The notes below the pieces were generated by a model. That model ran no database searches. It was not told where the DNA came from and was given only the letters and a program-made list of their open reading frames with translations. The position numbers were made by a program, and so were the translations under genes. Below, piece after piece: positions 1-6,930 of a DNA stretch of 64,000 bases (position 1 is its first letter; every line of letters starts with the position of its first letter). Origin of the DNA: Bacteroidaceae bacterium. Its GTDB lineage: Bacteria; Bacteroidota; Bacteroidia; Bacteroidales; Bacteroidaceae. The stretch covers positions 186,001 through 250,000 of the forward strand of contig JAEESE010000001.1 in assembly GCA_016286165.1 (NCBI GenBank), written 5' to 3'.

Positions 1-1604
1 AAGAGGCCGACAAGAAAGCCAAGGAGAAGAAGGAGCAGGCCGAAAAGAAGCGCGCCAAGATGAGCGAGGAGCAGAAGAAGAAGGCCGACGAGAAAGAGAA
101 AAAGGAAAAAGAGGAGAAGGACAAGGAGCAGCACAAGGCCGACAGCATCAAGGCGCTGAACCCCGACATGAACCTTCAGGACCTCGACCTCCGCACCGTG
201 CGTCTGACCTTCAACAGCGGCAGCATCGGCGACGCCGTGGTCAGCAAGGACGGCACCAAGCTCTACTACGTGGCCTCCAACTACCCCAACGGCAACGCCC
301 TTTGGGAGCGCGACCTCGACAAAGGCTCCACCACCATCAAGGCACAGGGCGTAGCCTTCACAAGCTTCGACCTTGCCGACGACGACAAGATAGCCTACTA
401 CGCTCAGGGCGGTCGCATCAAGAAACTCGACATCGCCGCCGGCAGAATCAGCGACATCGATTTCGAATGTTTCCACAACGACTACCCCGCTGGCTGGCGC
501 GAGCAGACCTACGAACACATCTGGCATCAGACCCACGAGAAGCTCTACGACCCCGGCATGAACGGCGCCGACTGGGATATGCTGCATAAGCGCTATGCCC
601 GTTTCCTGCCGCATATCGGCAACACTCGCGACTTCGCCGAGATGTGCTCGGAACTGCTTGGCGAGCTCAACGTCTCGCATACCGGCTGCCGTTATCGTCC
701 CAACAGCGGCACAGGCAACACTCTTGCCACGGCCGACCTCGGCGCCTTCCTCGACGACAGCTACACGGGCGACGGACTCCGCATACTGGAACTGCTGCCC
801 GGCACGCCGCTGACGCGCCAGAAAGGTATCGGCGCAGGCTCCGTCATCACACATATCGACGGCCAGAAGATAGAAGCCGGCAAGGACTACTTCCCGCTGC
901 TCGGAGGCAAGGCAGGTCGCTACACGCGCCTCACCGTGAAGAATAGTAAGGGCGAGACCAAGGACTATACCGTACGCCTCGAGAACAGCTACAGCGATGC
1001 CCAATACCGCCGATGGGTGGAGAACAACGAGAAACTCGTCGACAGCCTCTCCAAGGGCAAGCTCGCTTACGTCCACATCAAGGCCATGAACACCGAGAGC
1101 TTCCATGAGCTCTATCGCAAGCTCCTCGCGGAGAAGAACCGCACACGCGACGCCGTCATCGTGGACGTCCGTCACAACGGCGGCGGCTGGCTCCACAACG
1201 ATGTCTGCGAACTGCTCTCAGGCACGGCAGCAGCCACCTATACGCCGCGCGGCCAGTACATCGGCGACGATCCCTACAACCGCTGGACCAAGCCGTCGTG
1301 CATGCTCATCTGCGAGGACGACTACAGCAACGCCCACGGCACACCCTGGCTCTACAAGGAGCTGAGCATCGGCCCCCTCATCGGAGCCCCCGTGCCGGGA
1401 ACCATGACCGCCGTGTGGTGGGAGACCATCGACGACATCGTGTTCGGTATCCCCGAGGTAGGCATGAAGGACCGTCAGGGCCGCTACCTCGAGAATCAGC
1501 AGCTCGAACCCGACCACCTCATCATCAGTCAGCCCGGCGACCTCCTGCATGGTCGCGACCTGCAGTTGGAAAAGGCGGTTGAGCTGATGCTGCAGAAGAA
1601 ATAA
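1..1604 (+). CDS. Tricorn-like S41 family protease, C-terminal part (5' truncated by window)
   Basis: The reading frame is open from the first bases of the window, so the gene starts upstream; the ATG at 60 is internal. The visible start is a very Lys/Glu/Ala-rich, probably helical linker. It is followed by a short beta-propeller-like remnant (SKDGTKLYYVAS), a helical S41 N-terminal region, a PDZ-like segment (about residues 220-310 of the 514-aa ORF; GAGSVITHIDG) and the S41 core (VIVDVRHNGGGW, then YSNAHGTPW and GAPVPGTMTAVWW). This order matches the C-terminal half of Tricorn-type peptidases, which degrade peptides; in Bacteroidetes such proteins are usually exported. The Ser of YSNAH is the candidate nucleophile by position, but I cannot confirm it without an alignment. 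A strong hairpin terminator follows 20 bp after the stop. Confidence 0.85.
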   Translation, partial: EADKKAKEKKEQAEKKRAKMSEEQKKKADEKEKKEKEEKDKEQHKADSIKALNPDMNLQDLDLRTVRLTFNSGSIGDAVVSKDGTKLYYVASNYPNGNALWERDLDKGSTTIKAQGVAFTSFDLADDDKIAYYAQGGRIKKLDIAAGRISDIDFECFHNDYPAGWREQTYEHIWHQTHEKLYDPGMNGADWDMLHKRYARFLPHIGNTRDFAEMCSELLGELNVSHTGCRYRPNSGTGNTLATADLGAFLDDSYTGDGLRILELLPGTPLTRQKGIGAGSVITHIDGQKIEAGKDYFPLLGGKAGRYTRLTVKNSKGETKDYTVRLENSYSDAQYRRWVENNEKLVDSLSKGKLAYVHIKAMNTESFHELYRKLLAEKNRTRDAVIVDVRHNGGGWLHNDVCELLSGTAAATYTPRGQYIGDDPYNRWTKPSCMLICEDDYSNAHGTPWLYKELSIGPLIGAPVPGTMTAVWWETIDDIVFGIPEVGMKDRQGRYLENQQLEPDHLIISQPGDLLHGRDLQLEKAVELMLQKK

Positions 1605-1624
1605 GCTATTCGCAAGCACACAAA

Positions 1625-1660
1625 AAAAGGAGTTAAGGCACACACCTTAGCTCCTTTTCT
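1625..1660 (+). terminator. Rho-independent terminator of the S41 protease gene
   Basis: A 14-bp stem with one G-U pair (AAAAGGAGTTAAGG / CCTTAGCTCCTTTT) encloses a 6-nt loop and lies about 20 bp after the stop codon. The symmetric A and T flanks would allow it to work in both directions. Confidence 0.8.
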
Positions 1661-1673
1661 ATTGCTATATCGC

Positions 1674-1844
1674 CACTCCCCCATCTACTCCCACTTCCAC
1701 TCCCACTTCTACTCCCCCTTCTACTCCCATTTTTACTCCCCCTTCTACTCCCACTTCTACTCCCACTTCTACTCCCACTTCTACTCCCACTTCTACTCCC
1801 ACTTCTACTCCCACTTCCACTCCCACTTCCACTCCCCCTTCCCC
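1674..1844. repeat. 12-bp tandem array (CCCACTTCTACT)
   Basis: About 13-14 copies of a 12-bp unit, with variants containing CCCCC, ATTTTT or TTCC. The 63-aa ORF over it (SHFYSHFYS...) is just the translation of the repeat and is not called as a gene. The array ends in a C-rich tract that runs into a REP-like palindrome (CCCTCCCTAACAGGGGAGGG). Confidence 0.9.
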
Positions 1845-1954
1845 CCTCCCTAACAGGGGAGGGTAGCGAAGGAGCCAGGCGATTGACTAAATGTCAATCG
1901 ACCCTGAGCGGCCGAAGCAGACCTCTTCTGCGGAGGGCGGAAGGGGGGAGGGGC
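1845..1954. repeat. REP-like palindromes after the M15 peptidase gene
   Basis: This holds a CCCTCCCTAACAGGGGAGGG palindrome, a perfect 8-bp stem-loop CGATTGAC-TAAAT-GTCAATCG (1880-1900) and a GAAGCAGA/TCTTCTGC hairpin followed by a G-rich tract. Read on the minus strand, the hairpins lie just downstream of the M15 stop and could act as its 3' end, though there is no T-tract. Related G/C-rich palindromes recur at 2.5, 2.7, 2.8, 50.8, 53.8 and 58.8 kb. Confidence 0.6.
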
Positions 1955-2443
1955 CTAAATCGCCACATGAATCCACCTCGGTGCCCCGTTTCTGTCGGGC
2001 TTCTCGGCGATGAGTTCGGCCAGGGGGAGGTGCATCTCCCTGATCAGCGCCAGCAGACGGCGGTTACCCTCGCGCTGATTCTTCATTCTTGATTCTTCAT
2101 TCTTCATTTGGCTGGCGGGCACGCCGGCCACGATGTCAGCCGCTCTGCCGTAGAGGTGGTAGCTCTTAACGGCGCCTCCAACGGCCCTGTTTAGCTTTGG
2201 ACAACGATAGCCGCTGTTGACGTATATGGGCTGCCCAAAACGCTTCCTCAAAGGTTCGAGCACGTATCGGCAGAGGTTTGTGAGGTTCGCCAGTTGCTGG
2301 CTGTTCACCTCGTTCCTGATGCCCAGCCGCCGTGCCGTAGGGCTTTGAGTAAACTCCACGAGACGAAAGTGGGGCGATAAACGTACCCCTTCCCCGCTGT
2401 CCCTTGTAGGGGGAGAGTTGTAAGACTTGGCGTTTGTATTCAT
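1955..2443 (-). CDS. Peptidase M15-type (D-Ala-D-Ala carboxypeptidase/endolysin-like) protein
   Basis: A 162-aa protein with the zinc-ligand pattern of M15 (VanY/phage endolysin-like) peptidases: His96-X6-Asp103 in SYHLYGRAAD and a C-terminal His159 in WIHVAI. The domain starts at LSPHFRLVEFT and includes the conserved NSGYRCPKLN. Such enzymes cleave peptidoglycan stem peptides; with no signal peptide, release may need lysis or another route. It is the third gene after HU-like and smalltalk on the minus strand. Two segments look like repeat-derived insertions: residues about 9-20, coded by a CCCTTGTAGGGG palindrome, and residues 112-126, coded by an ATTCTTCATTCTTCAT-type repeat. The ATG at 2443 is preceded by AAAGAAAA, but a shorter start cannot be excluded. 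Confidence 0.8.
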   Translation of the reverse strand: MNTNAKSYNSPPTRDSGEGVRLSPHFRLVEFTQSPTARRLGIRNEVNSQQLANLTNLCRYVLEPLRKRFGQPIYVNSGYRCPKLNRAVGGAVKSYHLYGRAADIVAGVPASQMKNEESRMKNQREGNRRLLALIREMHLPLAELIAEKPDRNGAPRWIHVAI

Positions 2444-2587
2444 TCGAATTTTCTTTAATGTTTACTTTAATGATTTGAAATCCCCTCTCTGCGCCAGAGG
2501 GTAACCTCCAGCCCCCTTGAGTGGGAGCAGGGAGGGGGTCTAAGACACAGAGAAGGACAAATAAGAGGATGTCGAATCTAAGTTCGT

Positions 2588-2698
2588 TCATTGGACTATA
2601 TTGGCGGCGTGAGCGCCCAAAGTGGTAAGCAGCGCCGTGATGACGGTCACCACGAACTGCAAGATGGTTTTAATAGTTTTCTTCGTGCTGTCTTTCAT
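2588..2698 (-). CDS. Smalltalk-type small hydrophobic protein (36 aa)
   Basis: Too short for the ORF track. Reading the minus strand from 2698 gives 36 aa beginning MKDSTKKTIKTILQ, then one hydrophobic helix (FVVTVITALLTTLG) and a short tail. From memory, Bacteroidetes carry a family named 'smalltalk protein' of about this length, encoded between an HU-family gene and a peptidoglycan hydrolase gene. Position, length and the KKTIK...VVTVITALLTTLG pattern all match here. The function is unknown; a single-span membrane peptide beside a lysin-like enzyme recalls a holin or pinholin, which is only inference. The flanking REP-like inverted repeat begins 7 bp upstream of the start codon. Confidence 0.8.
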   Translation of the reverse strand: MKDSTKKTIKTILQFVVTVITALLTTLGAHAANIVQ

Positions 2699-2704
2699 AA
2701 CAAT

Positions 2705-2842
2705 GGCCCCTCCCCCGACCCCTCCCCTGTTAGGGAGGGGAGAAGGGAATAGGGCATTCATTTTAATTGATTAATGCATTGTTGACTAAAGCCCCTCTGC
2801 CTCCCTCCCCTCCCTAACAGGGGAGGGGTCGGGGGAGGGGCC
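2705..2842. repeat. Near-perfect ~42-bp inverted repeat of REP-like G/C-rich elements
   Basis: Arm 2705-2747 contains CCCCTCCCCTGTTAGGGAGG and arm 2801-2842 is nearly its reverse complement. Each arm is itself palindromic around TAACAGG/CCTGTTA. The 53-bp spacer is AT-rich. The pair lies between the HU-like gene and the smalltalk gene, so an HU-smalltalk transcript could fold it into a very stable hairpin. Confidence 0.85.
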
Positions 2843-2849
2843 GCTTTCA

Positions 2850-3335
2850 TTAAGGTTCGTCGCCTTCTTCCACTTCCGGCGTCCAGTCGGCCGTGGTCTT
2901 GCCTTCCTTCTCAGCCTTGAGCGCGGCAGCCTGAGCCTTGCGGCTGGAGGTCACTTCGAAGGTAGCCTCGGTGAGGCGCTCCTCGAGGTATGCGCTCGTC
3001 TCGAAGTTCACGTTGAGGCGCTTGATGTTGGCTTCGGTAAACTCGTCCTTCGTCTTGGCGCCAACGCTGCTGATGGTGGTGCGGAAGGTGCCGAGCTTGC
3101 CCAGGTCCACGTTGTTGCCCTCGGTGAGCGCTTCGGAGGCGCACGTGGTCAGGTCCACGATGATGCCGTAGATGGAACCGGCCGAGAACGGCGAGCCGTG
3201 CTTCACGATGTGATCTGCCAGCTCCTCGAGCGACAGGGTGCGCTGGTGCTGCATGCAGGCATAAGCCTTCTTCGCCTCTTCGGGCTTGTTGGGGTTGGGG
3301 CGCATGGCCACAGAATACTTAATACTTTCGTTCAT
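2850..3335 (-). CDS. HU-family (extended, Bacteroidetes-type) DNA-binding protein
   Basis: A 161-aa protein. Residues about 1-125 resemble the HU/IHF fold as it occurs in Bacteroidetes: an N-terminal YSVAMRPNPNKPEEAKKAY strand-helix, helices, LTEGNNVDLGKLGTFRTTI matching the conserved GxxVxLxxLGxF core of HU-like proteins, then a divergent arm region. A charged ~35-aa tail (KAEKEGKTTADWTPEVEEGDEP) extends beyond classical ~90-aa HU. The likely role is DNA binding or bending. It is the first gene of the HU-smalltalk-M15 set. A TAATTTTG promoter box on the minus strand lies about 290 bp upstream, beyond three hairpins, giving a long structured leader. Distinguishing plain HU from related HU-like subfamilies needs an alignment. 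Confidence 0.8.
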   Translation of the reverse strand: MNESIKYSVAMRPNPNKPEEAKKAYACMQHQRTLSLEELADHIVKHGSPFSAGSIYGIIVDLTTCASEALTEGNNVDLGKLGTFRTTISSVGAKTKDEFTEANIKRLNVNFETSAYLEERLTEATFEVTSSRKAQAAALKAEKEGKTTADWTPEVEEGDEP

Positions 3336-3380
3336 AGGGAAATGTGTTTTAATGGTTGTGTTTGTGTTGATTGATTTTGG

Positions 3381-3466
3381 GAAGTTAAAGGAGTTAAAGA
3401 AGTTAAAGAAGTTAAGACGAATGTCTTGGCGCTAGCTTTAATCCTTAATCCTTAATCCTTAATCCC
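3381..3466. repeat. Short tandem repeats (GAAGTTAAA x4; TTAATCC x4)
   Basis: About four 9-bp units of GAAGTTAAA at 3381-3415 and four 7-bp units of TTAATCC at 3438-3465. The same TTAATCC motif recurs between many other genes in the window (for example near 29.9, 31.4, 50.9 and 58.9 kb). Confidence 0.85.
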
Positions 3467-3542
3467 AAGTCTCTCGTAAGAGTTGCCGTTGCCTTGGTTC
3501 GGGGTTGCTTCACCGGGTCGGATATGAGGGCATATATCTCAC

Positions 3543-3608
3543 CGCGGCGTAGCCGCCCTCACCCCTCACCGCGGCTTCAGCCGCTCTCACCGGCACCCTA
3601 TGGTGCCC
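3543..3608 (-). repeat. Three consecutive perfect hairpins in the HU-like gene leader
   Basis: On the minus strand the order is GGCACC-ATAG-GGTGCC, GCGGCT-GA-AGCCGC and GCGGC-TAC-GCCGC, the latter two flanked by repeated GGTGAG. They lie between the putative TAATTTTG promoter (3625-3632) and the HU-like start codon, so they would be transcribed. No coding potential is apparent. Confidence 0.65.
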
Positions 3609-3624
3609 TTGTTGATTGACGCTA

Positions 3625-3632
3625 CAAAATTA
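3625..3632 (-). promoter_or_regulatory. Putative Bacteroidetes promoter -7 box for the HU-like gene
   Basis: TAATTTTG on the minus strand fits the TAnnTTTG consensus and is the best match upstream of the HU-like gene. It would give a ~290-nt leader with three hairpins. I did not find a clean -33 box. Confidence 0.45.
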
Positions 3633-3690
3633 GTAAAAATTCCTGATATCACCAAATTTTTACCAACATTTTTCGCATTTTTTTCGCCTG

Positions 3691-3822
3691 ATTTCGCATT
3701 TATTTTCGACCTGTCGAAAGCGAGGATGCGACGCGTTGGATTGGCACATTCGAAGCGTTGAATTGGCGTATGCGACGGGTTGAATTGGCGTATGCGACGG
3801 GTTGCGTATTGGGCGGTGGCGG
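3691..3822. repeat. 22-bp tandem array in the gap between HU-like and R-M genes
   Basis: Five to six consecutive 22-bp units. The two at 3757-3778 and 3779-3800 are identical (GTTGAATTGGCGTATGCGAC followed by GG). Units at 3713, 3735 and 3801 are diverged but keep the same start (GTYG) and exact 22-bp spacing; the segment at 3691 fits the register more weakly. Confidence 0.85.
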
Positions 3823-3842
3823 ACGGGGTAATATTTCGATTA

Positions 3843-4037
3843 TGACAGATGACAGATGACAGTTTTGTATGAAGGCACTACGCGCGCTGAGATGCTGCAT
3901 GGTGCTAGTATTATTATATTCTATATATATATTTATTAGTATATATAATTAAAATAAGTTAATTCCTATAAGAGAAGATAAGCCTCTCATGGGAGGGGGG
4001 GGGTATGCCAAATAAAACTGTCATCTGTCATCTGTCA
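3843..4037. repeat. Perfect 24-bp inverted repeat of TGACAGA units around an AT-rich core
   Basis: The left arm 3843-3866 (TGACAGATGACAGATGACAG + TTTT) and right arm 4014-4037 are exact reverse complements, each built from direct repeats of GACAGAT. The ~147-bp core has a TATATATATATTTATTAGTATATATA tract-like region and a run of nine G. Part of the same motif recurs just after the DUF3987 gene (TGACAGATGACAGTTT, 11614-11631). Confidence 0.9.
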
Positions 4038-4121
4038 CGAACAAATCGGTTCGTGTGAATAATCTGACATCTTTTTTTCAGGTTTTATTATGAAAAAGAA
4101 TGGCACATCAGAAATAATGAT

Positions 4122-4129
4122 TATCTTTG
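4122..4129 (+). promoter_or_regulatory. Putative promoter -7 box for the R-M/channel operon
   Basis: TATCTTTG 23 bp before the methyltransferase start codon, matching TAnnTTTG. The -33 element is weak. Confidence 0.5.
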
Positions 4130-4152
4130 CGGTCGAAAAAGTATAATACACA

Positions 4153-6930
4153 ATGAAAACTGAGAAACAACAGGCTGCTGCGGCTGCGGCTTTTGCCAAG
4201 CGATGGGCAGGGCGCGGATATGAGCGCGGTGAATCGCAGTCGTTCTGGCTTGATTTGCTGAGCAACGTCTTCGGCGTGGAGACGCCTACCGACGGCTTCA
4301 TCACGTTCGAGGACCATCGCATGGTGGACGCGTCCAACTTCATTGATGCCCGCATCCCCTCCACCCGTGTGCTCATTGAGCAGAAATCGCTGGGCAAGGA
4401 CCTGCGCAAGGGCATCGTGCAGAGCGACGGACAGGTGCTGACGCCCTTCCTGCAGGCACGCCGCTACGTGGTGAGTCTGCCCGTGTCGGAGCATCCGCGA
4501 TGGATCGTGACGTGCAACTTCGCCGAGTTCCTGGTCTACGACATGGAGCGCCCCAACGGCGAGCCCGAGAGCATCCTGCTGGAAAATCTCGAGCGTGAGT
4601 ACTACCGCCTGAAGTTCCTCGTCGACGTTAAGAGCGAACACCTGTCGAAGGAAATGGAGGTGTCGATAAAAGCCGGCCAGATGGTGGGCCTCATCTACGA
4701 CAAGCTGCTCGCGCAATACATCGACCCCACCAACGCCCACTCGCTGAAGAGTCTGAACATCCTGTGCGTGCGCCTCGTGTTCTGCCTCTATTGCGAGGAT
4801 TCAGGCGTTTTCGGGCGCCACGACATGTTTCACGACTACCTCGTTCAGTACAGCCCCGAAGAGACGCGCAACGCCCTCATCCGTCTGTTCCAGGTGCTCA
4901 ACACGCCGCTGGAGGACCGCGATCCCTACATGACAGATGCCCTCGCAGCTTTCCCCTACGTCAGCGGTGGTTTGTTCGAGGAAGAGAACGTGGAGATACC
5001 TCGTTTCACGCCCGAGATATGCACCATACTGCTGCAGAACGCGAGCCTCGACTTCGACTGGAGCGACATCTCGCCCACCATTTTCGGCGCTGTGTTCGAG
5101 AGCACGCTGAACCCCGAGACGCGCCGCTCGGGAGGCATGCACTACACATCGGTGGAGAACATCCACAAGGTCATAGACCCCTTGTTCCTCGACGACCTCA
5201 ACGAGGAACTCAACACAATCCTCGAGGAGGAGAAGGTGCCGCGCCAGCGCGAGAAGAAGCTCACGGCATTCCAGGACAAGCTCGCCTCGCTCACCTTCCT
5301 CGACCCCGCCTGCGGCTCCGGCAACTTCCTGACGGAGACCTACCTCTCACTGCGCCGATTGGAGAACAAAGCGCTTCTCGCCGCCACTCACGGCCAGACG
5401 ATGCTGGGCGACTTCATCGCCGACCCCATCCGCGTGAACATCCGTCAGTTCTACGGTATCGAGATTAACGACTTCGCCGTAGTAGTGGCCAAGACAGCCC
5501 TATGGATATCCGAGGCACAGATGATGCACGAGACGGAGCGAATCATTCAGCGCGACCTCGAGTTCCTGCCGCTGCGCAACTATGCCAATATTCATGAGGC
5601 CAACGCCCTCCGCGTGGATTGGGGAGAGATTGTGCCCAAGGAGAAGCTGAATTATATCATGGGTAATCCGCCGTTTGTGGGGGCTTATTTAATGTCTAAG
5701 GGACAGCATGAAGATCTTATAGAGATTTTCGGCAAGAAGTGGAAAAATATAGGTGAAATGGACTATGTAACAGGTTGGTATAAGAAAGCAAGTGATTTAA
5801 TGAAAGGGTCTAATATAAAGGCTGCACTTGTATCAACCAATAGTATTTGTCAAGGAGAGCAAGTCGCTAATATATGGAAACCATTATTTGGAGATGGCGT
5901 TCGTATCATTTTTGCATATAGAACATTTAGATGGGATAGTGAAGCTTCGATTAAGGCTCATGTGCATTGTATTATCGTAGGTTTCACACATTCTCTTGAT
6001 AAATGTCAGAAGATTATTTATTGCGATTCTAAGATATTTAAGGTAAATAATATTAATGCTTACCTTATGGATTCTCCGGATGTATTTATTGCAAGCAGGA
6101 GCAAGCCATTATATAGTGTACCGCCAATTCGCAAGGGAAATCAACCTACTGATGGCGGTAATCTAGTTATCGAAGCATCTGAATTAGATGATTTTCTCTT
6201 AAAGGAACCCAAAGCGCACAAATTTTTAAAAAGGCTCGTAGGTGCGAAGGAGTTTATTAATAACAAACCTCGTTATTGTCTTTGGCTAAAAGATGCCTCT
6301 CCTTTGGATTTACGTAGTATGCCATTAGTTATAGAAAGAATAAGCAAAGTCAGGGAAATGCGTTTGGCAAGTTCTGACCCAGGGGCAAGGAAAATGGCAG
6401 AAACTCCACATCTTTTTCGGGAAACTAATAATCCAGCCTCATTTATAATTGTGCCGTCTCATTCATCAGAAAACAGAAGGTATATTCCAATGGGGTTTAT
6501 GGGGAGTGATTTTATACCGACAAATGCTGTACTAATCATCCCCGATGCCACCCTCTACCACTTCGGCGTCCTTGAGAGCAATGTTCACATGGCTTGGATG
6601 CGTGCCGTTTGTGGGCGCTTGAAGAGCGACTATCGCTACAGCAAGGACATCGTCTACAACAACTTCCCCTGGCCTACGCCCACCTACGAGCAGAAGGAGC
6701 ATATAGAGCAAACGGCCCAGGCTATCCTCGATGCTCGCGCCCTGTACCCCGACTCTTCGTTGGCAGACCTCTACGATGAGCTGACGATGCCCGTGGAGCT
6801 GCGCAAGGCTCATCAAGACAACGACCGCGCCGTGATGGCCGCCTACGGCTTCGACGTGAAGACGATGACGGAGAGCCAGTGTGTGGCAGAGTTGTTTAAA
6901 CTATACCAAAAACTCACAGACAAAGAATGA
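4153..6930 (+). CDS. MmeI-like (type IIL/IIG) restriction-modification enzyme with fused nuclease, methyltransferase and specificity domains
   Basis: A 925-aa single-chain enzyme expected to methylate adenine and cut DNA. A PD-(D/E)xK-like signature near the N-terminus (Asp65 ... Glu76-Gln-Lys78 in LIEQKS) fits the MmeI nuclease domain. A helical spacer follows, then methyltransferase motif I FLDPACGSGNFL (about residues 383-394), an acidic GIEIND motif and the catalytic N6-adenine motif IV NPPF (505-508). The target-recognition region and C-terminal cap (WPxP-type end NNFPWPTP) complete the MmeI layout. Codons for residues about 496-795 are markedly AT-rich against GC-rich flanks, as in an exchanged specificity domain. 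The stop overlaps the next gene's start by 4 bp. Only a methylome could prove activity. Confidence 0.85.
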   Translation: MKTEKQQAAAAAAFAKRWAGRGYERGESQSFWLDLLSNVFGVETPTDGFITFEDHRMVDASNFIDARIPSTRVLIEQKSLGKDLRKGIVQSDGQVLTPFLQARRYVVSLPVSEHPRWIVTCNFAEFLVYDMERPNGEPESILLENLEREYYRLKFLVDVKSEHLSKEMEVSIKAGQMVGLIYDKLLAQYIDPTNAHSLKSLNILCVRLVFCLYCEDSGVFGRHDMFHDYLVQYSPEETRNALIRLFQVLNTPLEDRDPYMTDALAAFPYVSGGLFEEENVEIPRFTPEICTILLQNASLDFDWSDISPTIFGAVFESTLNPETRRSGGMHYTSVENIHKVIDPLFLDDLNEELNTILEEEKVPRQREKKLTAFQDKLASLTFLDPACGSGNFLTETYLSLRRLENKALLAATHGQTMLGDFIADPIRVNIRQFYGIEINDFAVVVAKTALWISEAQMMHETERIIQRDLEFLPLRNYANIHEANALRVDWGEIVPKEKLNYIMGNPPFVGAYLMSKGQHEDLIEIFGKKWKNIGEMDYVTGWYKKASDLMKGSNIKAALVSTNSICQGEQVANIWKPLFGDGVRIIFAYRTFRWDSEASIKAHVHCIIVGFTHSLDKCQKIIYCDSKIFKVNNINAYLMDSPDVFIASRSKPLYSVPPIRKGNQPTDGGNLVIEASELDDFLLKEPKAHKFLKRLVGAKEFINNKPRYCLWLKDASPLDLRSMPLVIERISKVREMRLASSDPGARKMAETPHLFRETNNPASFIIVPSHSSENRRYIPMGFMGSDFIPTNAVLIIPDATLYHFGVLESNVHMAWMRAVCGRLKSDYRYSKDIVYNNFPWPTPTYEQKEHIEQTAQAILDARALYPDSSLADLYDELTMPVELRKAHQDNDRAVMAAYGFDVKTMTESQCVAELFKLYQKLTDKE

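Noticed and set aside
1662-1853. 63-aa ORF of SHFYS repeats
   Set aside because: It is the translation of the 12-bp tandem array, without RBS or plausible protein.
2166-2591. 141-aa minus-strand ORF whose ATG overlaps the smalltalk stop
   Set aside because: It covers REP-like sequence and the M15 gene in another frame; the M15 frame has conserved catalytic residues, this one does not.
4153-6930. Reading the R-M gene as a BREX PglX methyltransferase
   Set aside because: The N-terminal ExK nuclease motif and overall layout fit MmeI-like enzymes better, and no other BREX genes are present.
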